In this document: positions 46,479 to 58,031 of the stretch, piece after piece
How the letters are laid out: each line of letters starts with the position of its first letter
Position numbering within the stretch: position 1 is the stretch's first letter
NCBI GenBank assembly: GCA_028673005.1
Contig: CM054114.1
Span: 124,587,307-124,651,306, forward strand
Length of the DNA stretch: 64,000 nucleotides
DNA from: Tanypteryx hageni
Taxonomy: Eukaryota; Arthropoda; Insecta; Odonata; Petaluridae
Direction: 5' to 3'
Translations under genes and position numbers: made by a program
Notes under the pieces: model-generated
Told to the model about the DNA's origin: nothing
Database searches by the model: none
Seen by the model: the letters and a program-made list of their open reading frames with translations, nothing else

Positions 46479-48431
46479 CCCTCCATTAGTCGCGTGGCGT
46501 CTGCTGGACGCCATGTAATATTATTTTCTTTGCATGCAGCAGATTTGGATATTTAGGAACTTCTCCTTTTGCGTATCTTATTATTTCAAGCTTATCTGCC
46601 CATCATTTAAACGTTTTCAGGTTTCGTCACCTCACCGGGTTATATAGTAGGTACTATTTTATATTTTATGAGTCTGATAGACGCCACACGACAATTTACG
46701 TTCCAGTGGGTTAGATCATTATTTTTGCGCTGTCCATTGCAATAATTTTTAATGCGTTATATTTTATTTTATTTATAACAAATATATATATATATAGTAT
46801 ATTTGTTAATTTATTTACTTACTATATTTTGTTCTTTGTATTAGAGCTCTCATTGGGCAACTTTATATGGCTGGTTTCCTTAGAAACAGCAAACTAAATA
46901 CAAGTGATTTGTAGAATACTAATAGTACTGGGATTGAATTTTTTCATCTGGTAATGTCTCAGAAACGCTTTCATTTCCTTTTACAAAATACTCGTTTTGA
47001 TGACAAAATAACCAGGAATGAAAGAAAAGTTTTAGATAAACTTGCACCTGTGAGGGAAGCTTTTGGTATATTTTTTCAGAACTGCTGTGAAAGTTATTCC
47101 TTGTGGGAATATGTAACTATAAATGAAATGCTGGCAAAATTCAAGGGAAGGTGCAGTTTTAGGCAATACATCCCCACCAAACCTGGAAAATATGGAATAA
47201 AGATATTTTTACTGGCAGACGCTAAAAACTTTTACACAGCAAATTTTTAAATATACGCAGGGAAACAGCCATGGTCCATTTCAGGTTAGCAACAGTCCTT
47301 ATGATGTTGTCAAAAGATTGATCATGCCAATTAGTGGTAGTGGATGTAATATTACCGCAGATTATTGGTTTACTAGTTGCGAACTACTTAGAGACATTTT
47401 AAAAAGTGACAGGCTTACATATGTAGGTAAAATAAGGAACAATAAAAGGCAGCTTTTACCCTCTTTTGCATCAGCACAAGGTCGGGAACCATTTACATCT
47501 CGTTTTGGTTTTCAAAAGCATTGCACTTTAATGTCTTACATACCCAAAGCAAGGAAAAATGTCCTCCTACTTTCATCAATGCATCATGATTCTGCTATCG
47601 ACGAAACAACAGGTAAGGCCAAAAAAAAAAACAGAAATAGTGACATTCTATAATACTACGAAATGTGGAGTTGATGTCATAGATAAATTATGCACGACCT
47701 ACTCCGTTTCAAGAAACACCAATCCGTGGCCTATGACTATATTTTATACAATGCTAAATGTAGGAGCAATAAATGCTCAGGTTATTTAGCTAGAAAATAA
47801 TAATACTGATTCCCAAAAACTTCGGAAGAGAAGATGTTTCATTAAAACCCTTGCAAAAGAGTTAGTAGCAGAACACATACAAAAAAGGTCTCAAATTACC
47901 TGTTTACCAAGACAATTAAACAAAAGAACAGTAGAACATAGTTGAAATTGAAAAGGAACACCCCGAGTTAAGTGCTGGCACCTCTAAACGATTACACAAG
48001 GAGACAGAGAAAAGAGAAACACAGAGTAAAACTACTGCTCGAAAAATGTGTTACATTTGTGAGCGAAAAAATAATCGCATGAAAAAATATAAATGTACAA
48101 ACTGTAACAATTATATTTGCTTAAAGCATTCTGAAAACATTTGAGTTAATTGTACAAATAAAACTAGTTAAACATTGTTTACGATGCGAGAAAATTTTAA
48201 TGTATGTCAGAGGAACGTGCGCTCAAATCTATTAACAATATATGTTAATGCACATTAAAATTATAGATTTTTTGTACCGATTACATTACTCGTACCTTTG
48301 CAGTGAATAAATATTATCAATTTAAAGCATTCTCTGTAAGTCTGTACACTTCCTGAAGTAATAATTAAATGGAGTCTGATAGACGCCACGCGACTAAATG
48401 TGTTTTAAAAAGTGGTGCGACTAATGGAGGG
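46479..48431 (+). mobile_element. piggyBac element with perfect TTAA duplication
   Basis: CCCTCCATTAGTCGCG begins after TTAA (46,475-46,478). The inverse GCGACTAATGGAGGG ends before TTAA (48,432-48,435). Inside each end lies a second inverted pair, GTGGCGTCTGCTGGACGCC and GATAGACGCCACGCGAC, with another copy near 46,678. At 1,953 bp it is a little short for an autonomous element, and its transposase is broken. Confidence 0.9.
46867..48144 (+). pseudogene. piggyBac transposase pseudogene (PGBD4-like)
   Basis: Frame 1 reads GFLRNSKLNTSDL, a stop where the family has Trp, then MSQKRFHFLLQNTRFDD and NEMLAKFKGRCSFRQYIPTK followed by GIKIFLLADA. A shift leads to ISGSGCNITADYWFTSCELL, with the aspartate-containing strand of the catalytic core. 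A second shift leads to TTKCGVDVIDKLCTTYSVSR. The end, at 48,046-48,144, is the cysteine-rich domain (CYICERK...CTNCNNYICLKH). The N-terminal ~150 residues are missing, and at least two frameshifts plus stops make it inactive. Confidence 0.9.
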
Positions 48432-48626
48432 TTAAGGCCGCATCATAGGGTTGGGGGGATTTCTTCCTTGTTGAAGGGGATAATGAATGTCCAAGGAATA
48501 TGAAACAGTGTGAGGACTGGGAATATATGCGGCCTGCGGACTAGGTTTGGTGTCTTAATGCGGCTTTGGTGGAGGGCCTTTGTTCGGCCCGCATACCAAT
48601 GTGATTTTGATACACCTGGTATATAC

Positions 48627-49194
48627 TGACTGTGAAAAGTCCTAATCCAATATATACCCTAAATGGTGACAAAGGTCATTGTAAACTATATTTGGGGAAT
48701 ACCAATCACAACTGATGGGCATCATTGGAAAACAGTTATTTCTGAGGGTTCCACTGGAAGACTTTGGTCTGTGAACAACCTCAGAAGCCCACCCACTATA
48801 TTGTAAATCTATTATATGCAAGTAAATTTTTAGGAATTTGATAGCCTCTCTTTCTCCATATAATTTTACCATTTTTTTCAGAATTTGCGAGTCATGGGCC
48901 CTGCATAATACTATCATCTAGGAGCATTGCAAACCACAATTGCCTAGTGATCTCTCTCTCTCTCACTTCCTAAACCTGCGACTGCTTCCATCCATGAAAA
49001 CTTCACTCCTCTAGCTTCAGTAGTTCAATACAAGGCCATTTCAAAGTTTTAGATTTGCCAAATTTCAAACAGCATAGCTGTAAATCTATGAACTACTTGG
49101 AAAATCCAATCGACAGAAAATTAATATACAGTGAAAACCTCAATTATCCGACTTTCAGTTTAACCGACCAAAAAATAGATGAGCTGTCTAAATG
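48627..49194. other. Non-coding; pogo-like end near 49,130
   Basis: ACAGTGAAAACCTCAATTAT followed by CCGACTTTCAG at about 49,130-49,160 looks like a single pogo-type terminus. A CT microsatellite lies at 48,952-48,963. The minus-strand 91-codon frame at 48,642-48,917 has no recognisable domain. Confidence 0.4.
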
Positions 49195-50240
49195 ATACTA
49201 TAGCACTTAATAGAGTTAATGAAATTAGGGATTTGGGTGTGATTTTTGATTCTTATGTTTTCTAGCCATATTAATTCTGTTGTAAAAAAGGGTTTACAAA
49301 TGCTTGGATTTAATTGAAGGAATACAAGCATGTTCTGAAATGTTATTTCTTTAAAGATACTGTATTGTTCCCTGGTAAGACCCCATTTAGAATATGCTTC
49401 ACCTGTGTGTTTGCCATATTACCAAAGCTTTTCTCAATTACAGTATAAACCCATTTATCTGGTTCTCGATGATCCAGACTTCTGGATTATCCGGACGGAA
49501 CAATAGATGCGATGAGCGGGCGAGGTTCAAGGTCATGCATTCTAAAAGTAACTACATTGTAGGAAATGACTCACTCGCTCTCCTGTTCCCACCCATCCTC
49601 GCCTCATAATCTGCCAAGGAAAGAACACTTGACGCCTTCCATTCCCACCTTTTTATATTTGTCAGTTCACAGCTAACTTTATTTAATGTTCATCATTTTT
49701 GTGGGTTTACTTCACAACTTTTTATCCAATGTTTAAAAAATTGTAGTTTTGTACTGTCTTTTAAAACAAAATTATGTTATTTAAAGCAATTTATAGTTTA
49801 TAATTTTAGTTAACATCCTATACGATCTGAAAAACAACAACGTACATTATGAAGAATTTCCGGATATTTGGTAATCCAGTCCGGGTCCGGTCTCATCTAG
49901 TCCGGATAAATGGGTTTCTACTGTAATTGAGAAAGTTCAGCATATGTTTTTAAGGCTGGTTATTTCAAACTCTGGTGTTGCATATCTGACATTCGTTATC
50001 AACACCTTCTTTCTAGTCTCAATTTAAAAACACTGCATTTCTGTCATGAAATCTCTGATATTATAACATTACTAAAAATAGTAAATTTAATTTATGACTG
50101 CCCTGATCTAATATCATTAATTCAGTTTCATATGGTCTTATAATACTAAATCCACTGATATATTTTTTAATAATGCCTGTACTACAAACTATATATACAA
50201 CTCACCAATAAACTGCCTTCAGCATTTAGGTAATTTGTTT
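49195..50240 (+). pseudogene. Jockey/CR1-like LINE reverse-transcriptase fragment, interrupted
   Basis: Broken plus-strand frames read LNRVNEIRDLGVIFDS, then INSVVKKGLQMLGF, ILYCSLVRPHLEYASPVCLP followed by YYQSFSQLIEKVQHMFLR. LVRPHLEYASPVW-PY and IEKVQ are hallmarks of the C-terminal thumb region of jockey-type LINE enzymes. The frame is split between SQL and IEKVQ by the MITE at 49,441-49,923, and it carries several stops. The 5' part is absent. Confidence 0.8.
49441..49923. mobile_element. pogo-like MITE, 483 bp, inside the LINE
   Basis: CAGTATAAACCCATTTATCT at the left mirrors CGGATAAATGGGTTTCTACTG at the right, giving ~22-bp termini with two mismatches. TA lies on both sides (49,439-49,440 and 49,924-49,925). 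The LINE frame resumes right after it, which fixes both the insertion point and the order of events. Confidence 0.9.
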
Positions 50241-50336
50241 TTCTCATAATTTGTTCGACATTTTTAAAATGACCATAAAACAAATCACGGCAATCCCTGA
50301 GTCTATGTAGTATTTATGTGTTCTGGTGGTCATATT

Positions 50337-50607
50337 GGGTCGAGTGAATAAAAAATAAGCAAATGCTTAAGATTTCTATCATTTTTTAAGCAAATGCTTG
50401 ATTTGGGGGAATAAAAAATAGCATTTTCTTTTGCTAGAAATAATAAGCATTTGCTTAAAACTGAGTAGCAAATGCCTATAAGCAAAAGCAAACTTTTATT
50501 CACATAAAATGAAGCAAATGCTTTTAGCATTAGCTTATGCTTTTAGCAAATGCTATTACTTTTACTGTTTGCTTTAAGCATTTGCTTAATTTTTATTCAC
50601 TCGACCC
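50337..50607. mobile_element. MITE packed with AAGCAAATGCTT motifs
   Basis: GGGTCGAGTGAATAAAAAAT at the left mirrors ATTTTTATTCACTCGACCC at the right, and the inverted match extends about 33 bp per end. Inside 271 bp the near-palindromic word AAGCAAATGCTT, its complement AAGCATTTGCTT, or a one-base variant occurs about eight times. No coding sequence. The target duplication is unclear. Confidence 0.85.
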
Positions 50608-51274
50608 ATTGTGTACACTAGTTATGAAGTATATATTGTATAGGTACATTTCTTTTTAAGTATCTTTGATTCACTCTTATGCGGTTTTGCAGCCATTGCA
50701 ATACAAATGAAAGAAAGTTCTCCACTACTCCACAAGGTGAACATTCTGTCTCTCATGCTTTGTGTATTAGTATTACAGTAAAAGAGATGAGAATGGAGAG
50801 AATATTGTAGAGTGGAGATTCAATGGAGATTTCGTGTGATACTGTTTGAGCACATTTGGGAAGTTTTTCTTCTTGTCCACGGAACTTGTGTTGGACCAAG
50901 ACAACCCTCCAGCACTTTAAACCTCTACCCACAGAAGCCACCACTTGTACTCATCTGCTTCCTTTTATTGGCAAGTATAATTTAGTGTTGTTTTAACTTT
51001 GTATTTAGCGCATAAGAACTCTTTATGGAGCGAAAGAAGAGCATCTTAGAGGGTTGATAGGACTGCTTATGGAAGGTATCCTATGTTTTACATGTAAATA
51101 TGGGTTATTTATCCGAAATCTCTTTATGCGTCACTTTCCTGGAATGCAATTCCCGCATAAAGACAGAGTATGCATTATTTATGTATTAGGTATATTTTAC
51201 ATATGTATGTAATGTAATATTTATGAATCAGGTACACATACTTTATGCATTATATATATATATATAATACATGT

Positions 51275-51606
51275 ACTGTTGTTCAATCCTTTTAAGTACT
51301 GTAATTTGGGTTATTACCCATACTGATTTATTAAATTAAATTAACATAAAAATAAGTATGACGTCCAAGAAATAATATTGAATTCTAAAATAAAAGTATA
51401 ATCAGGATATATTATATTGTTTATAAAAATAATTTACATTTACTGTTGTTCAATCCTTATATGTACTGTAATTTGGGTTATTACCCATACTGATTTATTT
51501 AATTAAATTAACATAAAAATACGTTATGACGTCCAAGAAATAATACTGAATTCTAAAATAAAAGTATAATCAGGATATATTATATGTTTATAAAAATAAT
51601 TTACAT
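51275..51606. repeat. Tandem duplication, two 167-bp units
   Basis: ACTGTTGTTCAATCCTT begins at 51,275 and again at 51,442. Both units continue through GGGTTATTACCCATACTGAT and TATGACGTCCAAGAAATAAT, with only a few differences, so the duplication is fairly young. GGGTTATTACCC is itself nearly palindromic. The array ends about 425 bp upstream of the IMMP1L start codon. Confidence 0.9.
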
Positions 51607-52030
51607 GTATACAGTTAAATATGACAAATAATTATTTTGGGATAACGACAATTTTACCAAAAAATTCTCCTGTGTATAGTAGTATAAAAAGGAAAATTAC
51701 AGTGATTATTTAAGAAAATATACTAACTGCATGAAATCCTTGATACTACTTATAATATTTGAATTTAGGAATAATCTCTCTTCAAACAAAATTGAGCATC
51801 GCTTTTGCGGTAATCGTTATTCATTGTTTTAGAGGATGGCATCAGTATGAAAACTTTGACGCAAGGAGGTATTACAAATCAAAAGGCTTAAATTAGATGT
51901 TGAGTCTGAATACTTTTCGTTTTGTTTGTGTCGATGGGCGTTGGAAAATCGTTGCGTAATCTAATTATACGTTATAACCTTTCAACAAGAGATATGGACT
52001 TAGAATTGCTCCGTTTCAATTATATCAGTT
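51607..52030. other. Upstream region of IMMP1L
   Basis: AT-rich sequence between the tandem repeat and the first coding exon. It should hold the promoter and 5' untranslated region, but no decisive TATA box or CpG-rich patch is seen. Confidence 0.4.
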
Positions 52031-52141
52031 ATGATTCCATTTAAAACTTTAAGTACTAAGGTGTTTGTTATTGTTGGATGTGTGATAAAATACGGCTGCA
52101 TAGCTCACTGTACATTTGAATTCGTCGGCGATTTTGTTGTG
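52031..52141 (+). CDS. IMMP1L: IMMP1L exon 1
   Basis: Encodes residues 1-37, starting [10 protein letters not shown] and containing the membrane segment and YGCIAHC. The donor is GTAAGT at 52,142. The start is the first ATG in frame and gives the family's usual N-terminal length. Confidence 0.88.
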
Positions 52142-55100
52142 GTAAGTATTTTAGGCTGCAGGAGTTGCATATGAATTGTTTACCTTTGGATTGCTCTTTA
52201 TGAATATAACACATCTTATGCTTTAAAAAAACCCTTCTTTTGGTTTCGTACACTATAAAAATTTAAGTATGTTTACCAGGTTTAAGTCGTTAGTTTTGGT
52301 GATTTATCTCAGCTGAAGCTTTAATATTTACAAGTGTAAAATTCTTATAATTCAATCTGCTGTTTATTCACATTATTCGATCTTTTACTGGTAATTCAGT
52401 GTGTTGGACCTTCAATGGAACCTACAATTCAAAGTAAAAACATTATTTTGACCGAGCATATCAGTCCAAGACTTAGAAGGATAAAAAAGGGCGATATTGT
52501 GGTCGCCAAGTCTCCAAACAACCCTCGACAACTAATTTGCAAGCGTGTCATGGGTCTTCCTGGTGATCGTGTGAGATGGGGATTGATTAATTCTGATGTG
52601 GTGAGTAAATAGTGTAGGTATTTTCTTCCTTTGCGGCTTTTGCACTGTTAAATTAAGACTAACAGTAGCTCAGGTCAGTCGAGGGACAAAACGAATGATT
52701 ACTTTGAGGAAAACATATTACATAATTTGATCTGTCTCTTAATTGCTCTTATCTCGAATAGCAAACTTTAACTTGGAGTTTTTTTTATTCTTTACCAAAT
52801 AAATTCCACTTATGTCCTTGGAAATGAATTGCATAAACTAAAAAAGCGAGAAAATATGAAAAAGAACTGCGTAGTAAATGTAACCATTGATTGTATTATT
52901 AATACGAGCAGTTTAAATTAGGTAATGTTTATAATGTTGGGCAAAATTTCTGAAAATATTTCACAGATGAAGGTGATATGCACCAGCTGATGATGTGGCA
53001 AAAGTCATAAACACACTTTATATCTAAATAATTAATAATACCCTGGCAATTTGACAATTAGGCACATCAGTGAGATTGTGTTTAATATGAAAAATATAAT
53101 CACTTTAATGTCTTCCACCAATTGCAACAAAGTGTTGAGCTCTCAAGAGAGCATTTTCTATTACTTTTTGCGACATCCTAATTAGTGCTGTGGGATGAAA
53201 ATTAATTGCTGGAAAACTGATGTCATGAGATTTGCCATGAGCTAGCAATCACAGGTCAGTGTTACAGCAGATGGGGACATACTGGAATTGGATTTTTTTT
53301 ACTTATTTAGGTAGTATTCTGACTCAAGATGGAAGAAGTACGAAAGAGATCAGGATGAGTAGCAAGAACAAAGGAGACACTTACAAGACTATGAGAGTTA
53401 TTCACCGGAAGTCTGAATAAAGATATTAATGAGTAAGGAAAGAACTGATGAATCGGATAATTAGAGCAGGTTTTAAAAAAAGTTTTTTAAAACATGCTGT
53501 AGTTAAGCAGTTGTTATATTATCTTTATCCCAATTTGAATATAAATTGAAGATTTTAATGCATTGTTTTTATTGCTGTAGAAACAAAACAAAAATTTACT
53601 ATAGCAATGTACACATATAGATGGTTAATAGGGGATTTTTAAAGACTGCTAAAAGACAGATGAATGGACACCAAAATCAATAAGGTTCATGACCTCCACC
53701 AGCCGAAACTGTCCTGAAAATTTTATTGCTTTGACTTGAACGGTTTAGAAGCAGTTCACTAATTTAATCTTTCATTGTTCATTTTCCTATTCCCACTACG
53801 CGCCTTAGGCTGCCTCTGGAGTCTCCAAATTTCAACCACGGGAAGAACTGATGGCCATAGACAATTCCTCATAATTCGGTTGGTCTAATGTGAATGGTAT
53901 AAAAGTAATTCACTGAATACGGAAGTGTGACTGACAGAGAAAATGATAGCACATTTTTAAAAAATCACTAAAAAGGAGTTATTGATGGAATGAAATGATC
54001 ATAAGATCCTAAGCAGACAGGTATTAGCTGTAAAGTTGGGAATAATTTTGAAACGAGAAAAATTTCTGCTATCACCGAGAATGGAATGCAGGTCTTCCAC
54101 TTGCGGGGCGGATATTCTACCAATGAACTATCATAGCAGATAATTTTTCCCGTTTCTGAATGTGGGTGTTTTTCATAGTTGGGTTCAGGCTAGTCAAGCT
54201 AGTATCAACCAGCCCCAACGGATGTCCTTCAAGAGATATGTCGAAGAAAACCCCTCCCTCTCAAATGTTGAGATTGCCAAGCTAGAGATTGATGGAATGA
54301 AATGATCATAAGATCCTAAGCAGACAGGCACTAGCTGTAAAGTTGGGAATAATTTTGAAACAAGATAAAAACTAAGAAAAACACCCGCATTCAGAAACAG
54401 GAAAAATTATCTGCTACAGTTGTTCAGTGGTAGAATATCTGCCCGGCTAGTGGAAGACCGGGGTTCAATTCTCGGTCATATAAGAGTTTTTCCTCATTTC
54501 AAAATTATTCCCAAAAAGGGGTTAGCAAAAACTCAATGTGGAGTGTAGCATTACAGGAGTGTAAGATGTGGACTATGAGAAAATAAGAGGTAAGCAGATC
54601 GGAAGTGTTTGACATGACAGTATGGCATAGACAGGAAAAAATTAAGGATCTGCTGCCCCCTTAAATCCCCGGATTCCCCTGGGTTAGGTTAAGTGGTTAG
54701 GGGTTGGATTCATTCTATTTCCTCCCTCCGGTGTTGGATTAAGTAGTAGACACAACAATACAGTAACAAAATTAAATACAAATATGCAACAGTTGTAGTT
54801 ATACACAAGCACAATTTAATATTCTAAACAAGTAGTTCTGGAATGAACTAATCCGCCTACTTTCCTTTTAATACAATTTTAATATATCACAAGTAGGGGT
54901 GTACACAGGTTTCCCGTGGTACAGAAGTGCTTTTTGTCAAATTTGCCGTGGTATAATCCTGTACTAATGTATTTGCTTTGAAATCAGAAAATTATTTTTC
55001 CTCATATTGTGATAGCACTGCTTTTTTGATCCGTTCTAAACATATTCATCTTGTTTTGCCATTCTGTACTCACCCTACAAATGAAATTTCTTTGAAATCC

Positions 55101-57967
55101 GTTCAGCCAATACCTTCCAAATTCATAGTTACAGAAAAATTCTAACCTTGATATTATGGTAGCCCTGTTTAGTTGACCAGGTTGAAGTATGACATTTTGG
55201 TTATTTATTTATATGAAGATTAAATATGTACTATATTTGGTTTAAATCCATGCAGTCAGTTCTCTAGAAATACGTGTAAAATATTATTTAACTTTTTATT
55301 GTGGTAGTCCTGGTCATTAACTTCGCTTTTAACATCTTGATTTCATTATGCTTTATTGTGCAAATCTTTTATACAAAATTTAATTGAAATCCGTTCAGCG
55401 AATTCCTTCAAAATCCTTAATTACTGAAAGAGTTTAATTTGAAATTGTGGCATCCCTGTTTGGCTGATTTGGTTAAAATATGCTAATATGGTTTTGTATA
55501 TATGTGTATGTATATCTTAAGTATTAAATTTGGTTAAAATTGATGCAAACAGTTCAACAAAAATAAGTGTAAAAATAATTTTTTTATTCCTTGTATTGTG
55601 GCAGCCCTGCTTTCTATATCTATACTAAACATCTTGATTTTGTTATTTTATGTTGCATGCCTACTTCATACAAAATTTCGTTGAAATCAGTTGGACCTAT
55701 TCCTTCCAAATTCATAATTACCAAAAAGTTTAACTTTGCAATTGTGGCACCCCTGCTTAGTCGATCCCGTCCAAATATGTCATTTTGGTCATTAATTTAT
55801 ATGAAGATTCTGTGTACCGAATTTAGTTGAAATCGATTCGTTTATGAAGAAGAGGGTGGGAGGGGGTAGCACATACACACAGACACCGAGGCAATCTCAT
55901 AAGACTACTATCAATTTTTTGGAAAGTAGGCTAAAAATCTGATGTGGCCATCACATGAGTTTCTCCATGTGAAAGAATATCTAAAAATTTATCTATTCTA
56001 TAATGATTTTAAATATATTTTAATTGATTACAGAAACGATCCTAGCACCCAATATAATAAACAATCTTCATAGCGACCAATGTAATAGGCATTATTATTT
56101 TGTTAGGTTGGTTAACGCTCATTTATTTTTACTTTGATAAGAACTGCAACTGCTTAATTGAATCACAAAAAGGGGAACCACAACAAATTTATAATCAGAT
56201 GTGATGTTAAATTCATCTTTGTTAAATCTCTTTAAAAATGTAAAATGATGAAGATACTTTTACGTATTTTTCATTGCTTACTATTTTCTTTTTTTTATGT
56301 ATATGTATAAGGAAATTTTATTGTTATAAGTAAGCTTGGTAGGATTCGATTTAAATAGAAAAATGTCGATAAACGTTGATTTTTTTTAAATTTCAAATCG
56401 ATGAAAATGAATACCTATTTTCCAACAAGATGGAAAAAGTATATGTCTAAAAATCTATTCTAAATTATAATATTAAAGTTGTTTTTGTTTACTTTTTTTG
56501 CAATATTATTTGCTACCTACGATTTCGTTCCTTTTCTGGGCTTACGTTAACAGTGGGACTGAAAGAGGGATATTTCCTTACACTCAAATATGCGTGTTTT
56601 TGAAATGCTCATGCTTCTACTCTGAACAGTCAGTTAACCGCAAGCTCCTAGGGTAGTTTTGAGAACACGTGTTTCTTAGATCTTTTAAGGTTTTTGTGAT
56701 AATATTTGCTGCCCTGATGGTGGGATATTCTACGAACCTCTCTATAGAGATAAGGTCATGGATATGTCCTGCTGAGACTTTCTTGACCCCTGTTAAACGA
56801 GGTTCAAAAGAAAGGAATTTCGGTGGTCGTTTGAATAGCTAACCGTTTTGTTACCCCTTCCACACATCTACCCTGTGGAGTGTATCCCTGGAACAAATGT
56901 TCCTTGACTCCTTGCTATGGTTTTTCCTATAGATGGTCGTTATTATATGCACTTTCACCTCTTTGTATGCAATGAACCAACACTTGGGCAGTCTTTTTCT
57001 AAAAGTTATCAAGGAAAGGTCGTACCGCTCATTTGCTTTTGGCTCCTTTATCCTTTGCTACAAGTTAGTAAATTTCATTTTATATAGATATTTTTTTGAA
57101 AATGCAGATAAATTAGCAATCAATACTTAAAATCGATGAGGGATTAAGGATTATTATTTATTTGTTATTTGTTGTAAAGTATTTTGCCGATTGGAAATAC
57201 ACATTTAAATCAGGGTTTTAGGCAAGGCTATTGACCGAGCGATGAATAATTAAGTCTAATTTTTCTCTCTATATATTTTATGTTAAATAAAGAGAATATT
57301 TAGTATGGTGATGAAATATATCAAATAATACAAAGTAAAGTATTAGATAGTTCTTTTTTGACGGCTAAAATTTTATTGCGATAATTACATCATTAATGTT
57401 TTTTCCTTTATTAGTCCTTAATTGCTATCAACGAATGTCTAAAAGCCTTTAAGCTGAACTCGCAAATTTTTTTAAAGAACGTTTCTCTGCAAAAGGAACA
57501 GCATATTGTTTGGATTTCATAAATTAGACGTTTTTTAGTTTTCATTAAACAATTTCAAGAGATAAAGCATAATTTACTACCTTCATTCACGATATAATAT
57601 ATTTGTCAATGATGCGATTGTAAGAATTATACAAAATCAAAAATATCTAGATTTCGAAATGCCAGCTTATGATATTTGAGATTAAATATATACTAAGTTT
57701 CAGTGTGGTAGAACAATATTGTCGTGACCGATATGCAAAATGCTAATTAGGTTTTATAATGAAGATTCAATTAGGAAAAGGTGTTGTTTGATGTTTTCTC
57801 ATATAAGTTGGTTGTCAAAATCATCATGTTTGGCAAAATTTGTAAGGAAGGAGAAAAAATACAAGTAAAGAAATATCATTTCCTGTTCGCACAATGAACT
57901 GCACCAACTATTTTTTGTTACTTGAAGAGGTAAACTTTCAAGTGGAAATATTCTTATAAATGTATAT

Positions 57968-58031
<64 letters not shown>

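Larger units (their letters stand above)
46156..48618. mobile_element. hAT element split by a piggyBac insertion
   Basis: CAGGGATCTCAAACTCACAA at the left and TTTGATACACCTG at the right form the hAT termini. The flanks GTATAGAT (46,148-46,155) and GTATATAC (48,619-48,626) match at 6 of 8. Excluding the piggyBac insertion, the element is only ~510 bp and so non-autonomous. GCCCGCATACC and GTGGCCCAC words occur inside. Confidence 0.75.

Noticed and set aside
18007..51606. CRISPR-like arrays among the many tandem repeats
   Set aside because: Repeats are directly abutting diverged units with no regular unique spacers or cas genes, in a eukaryotic genome.
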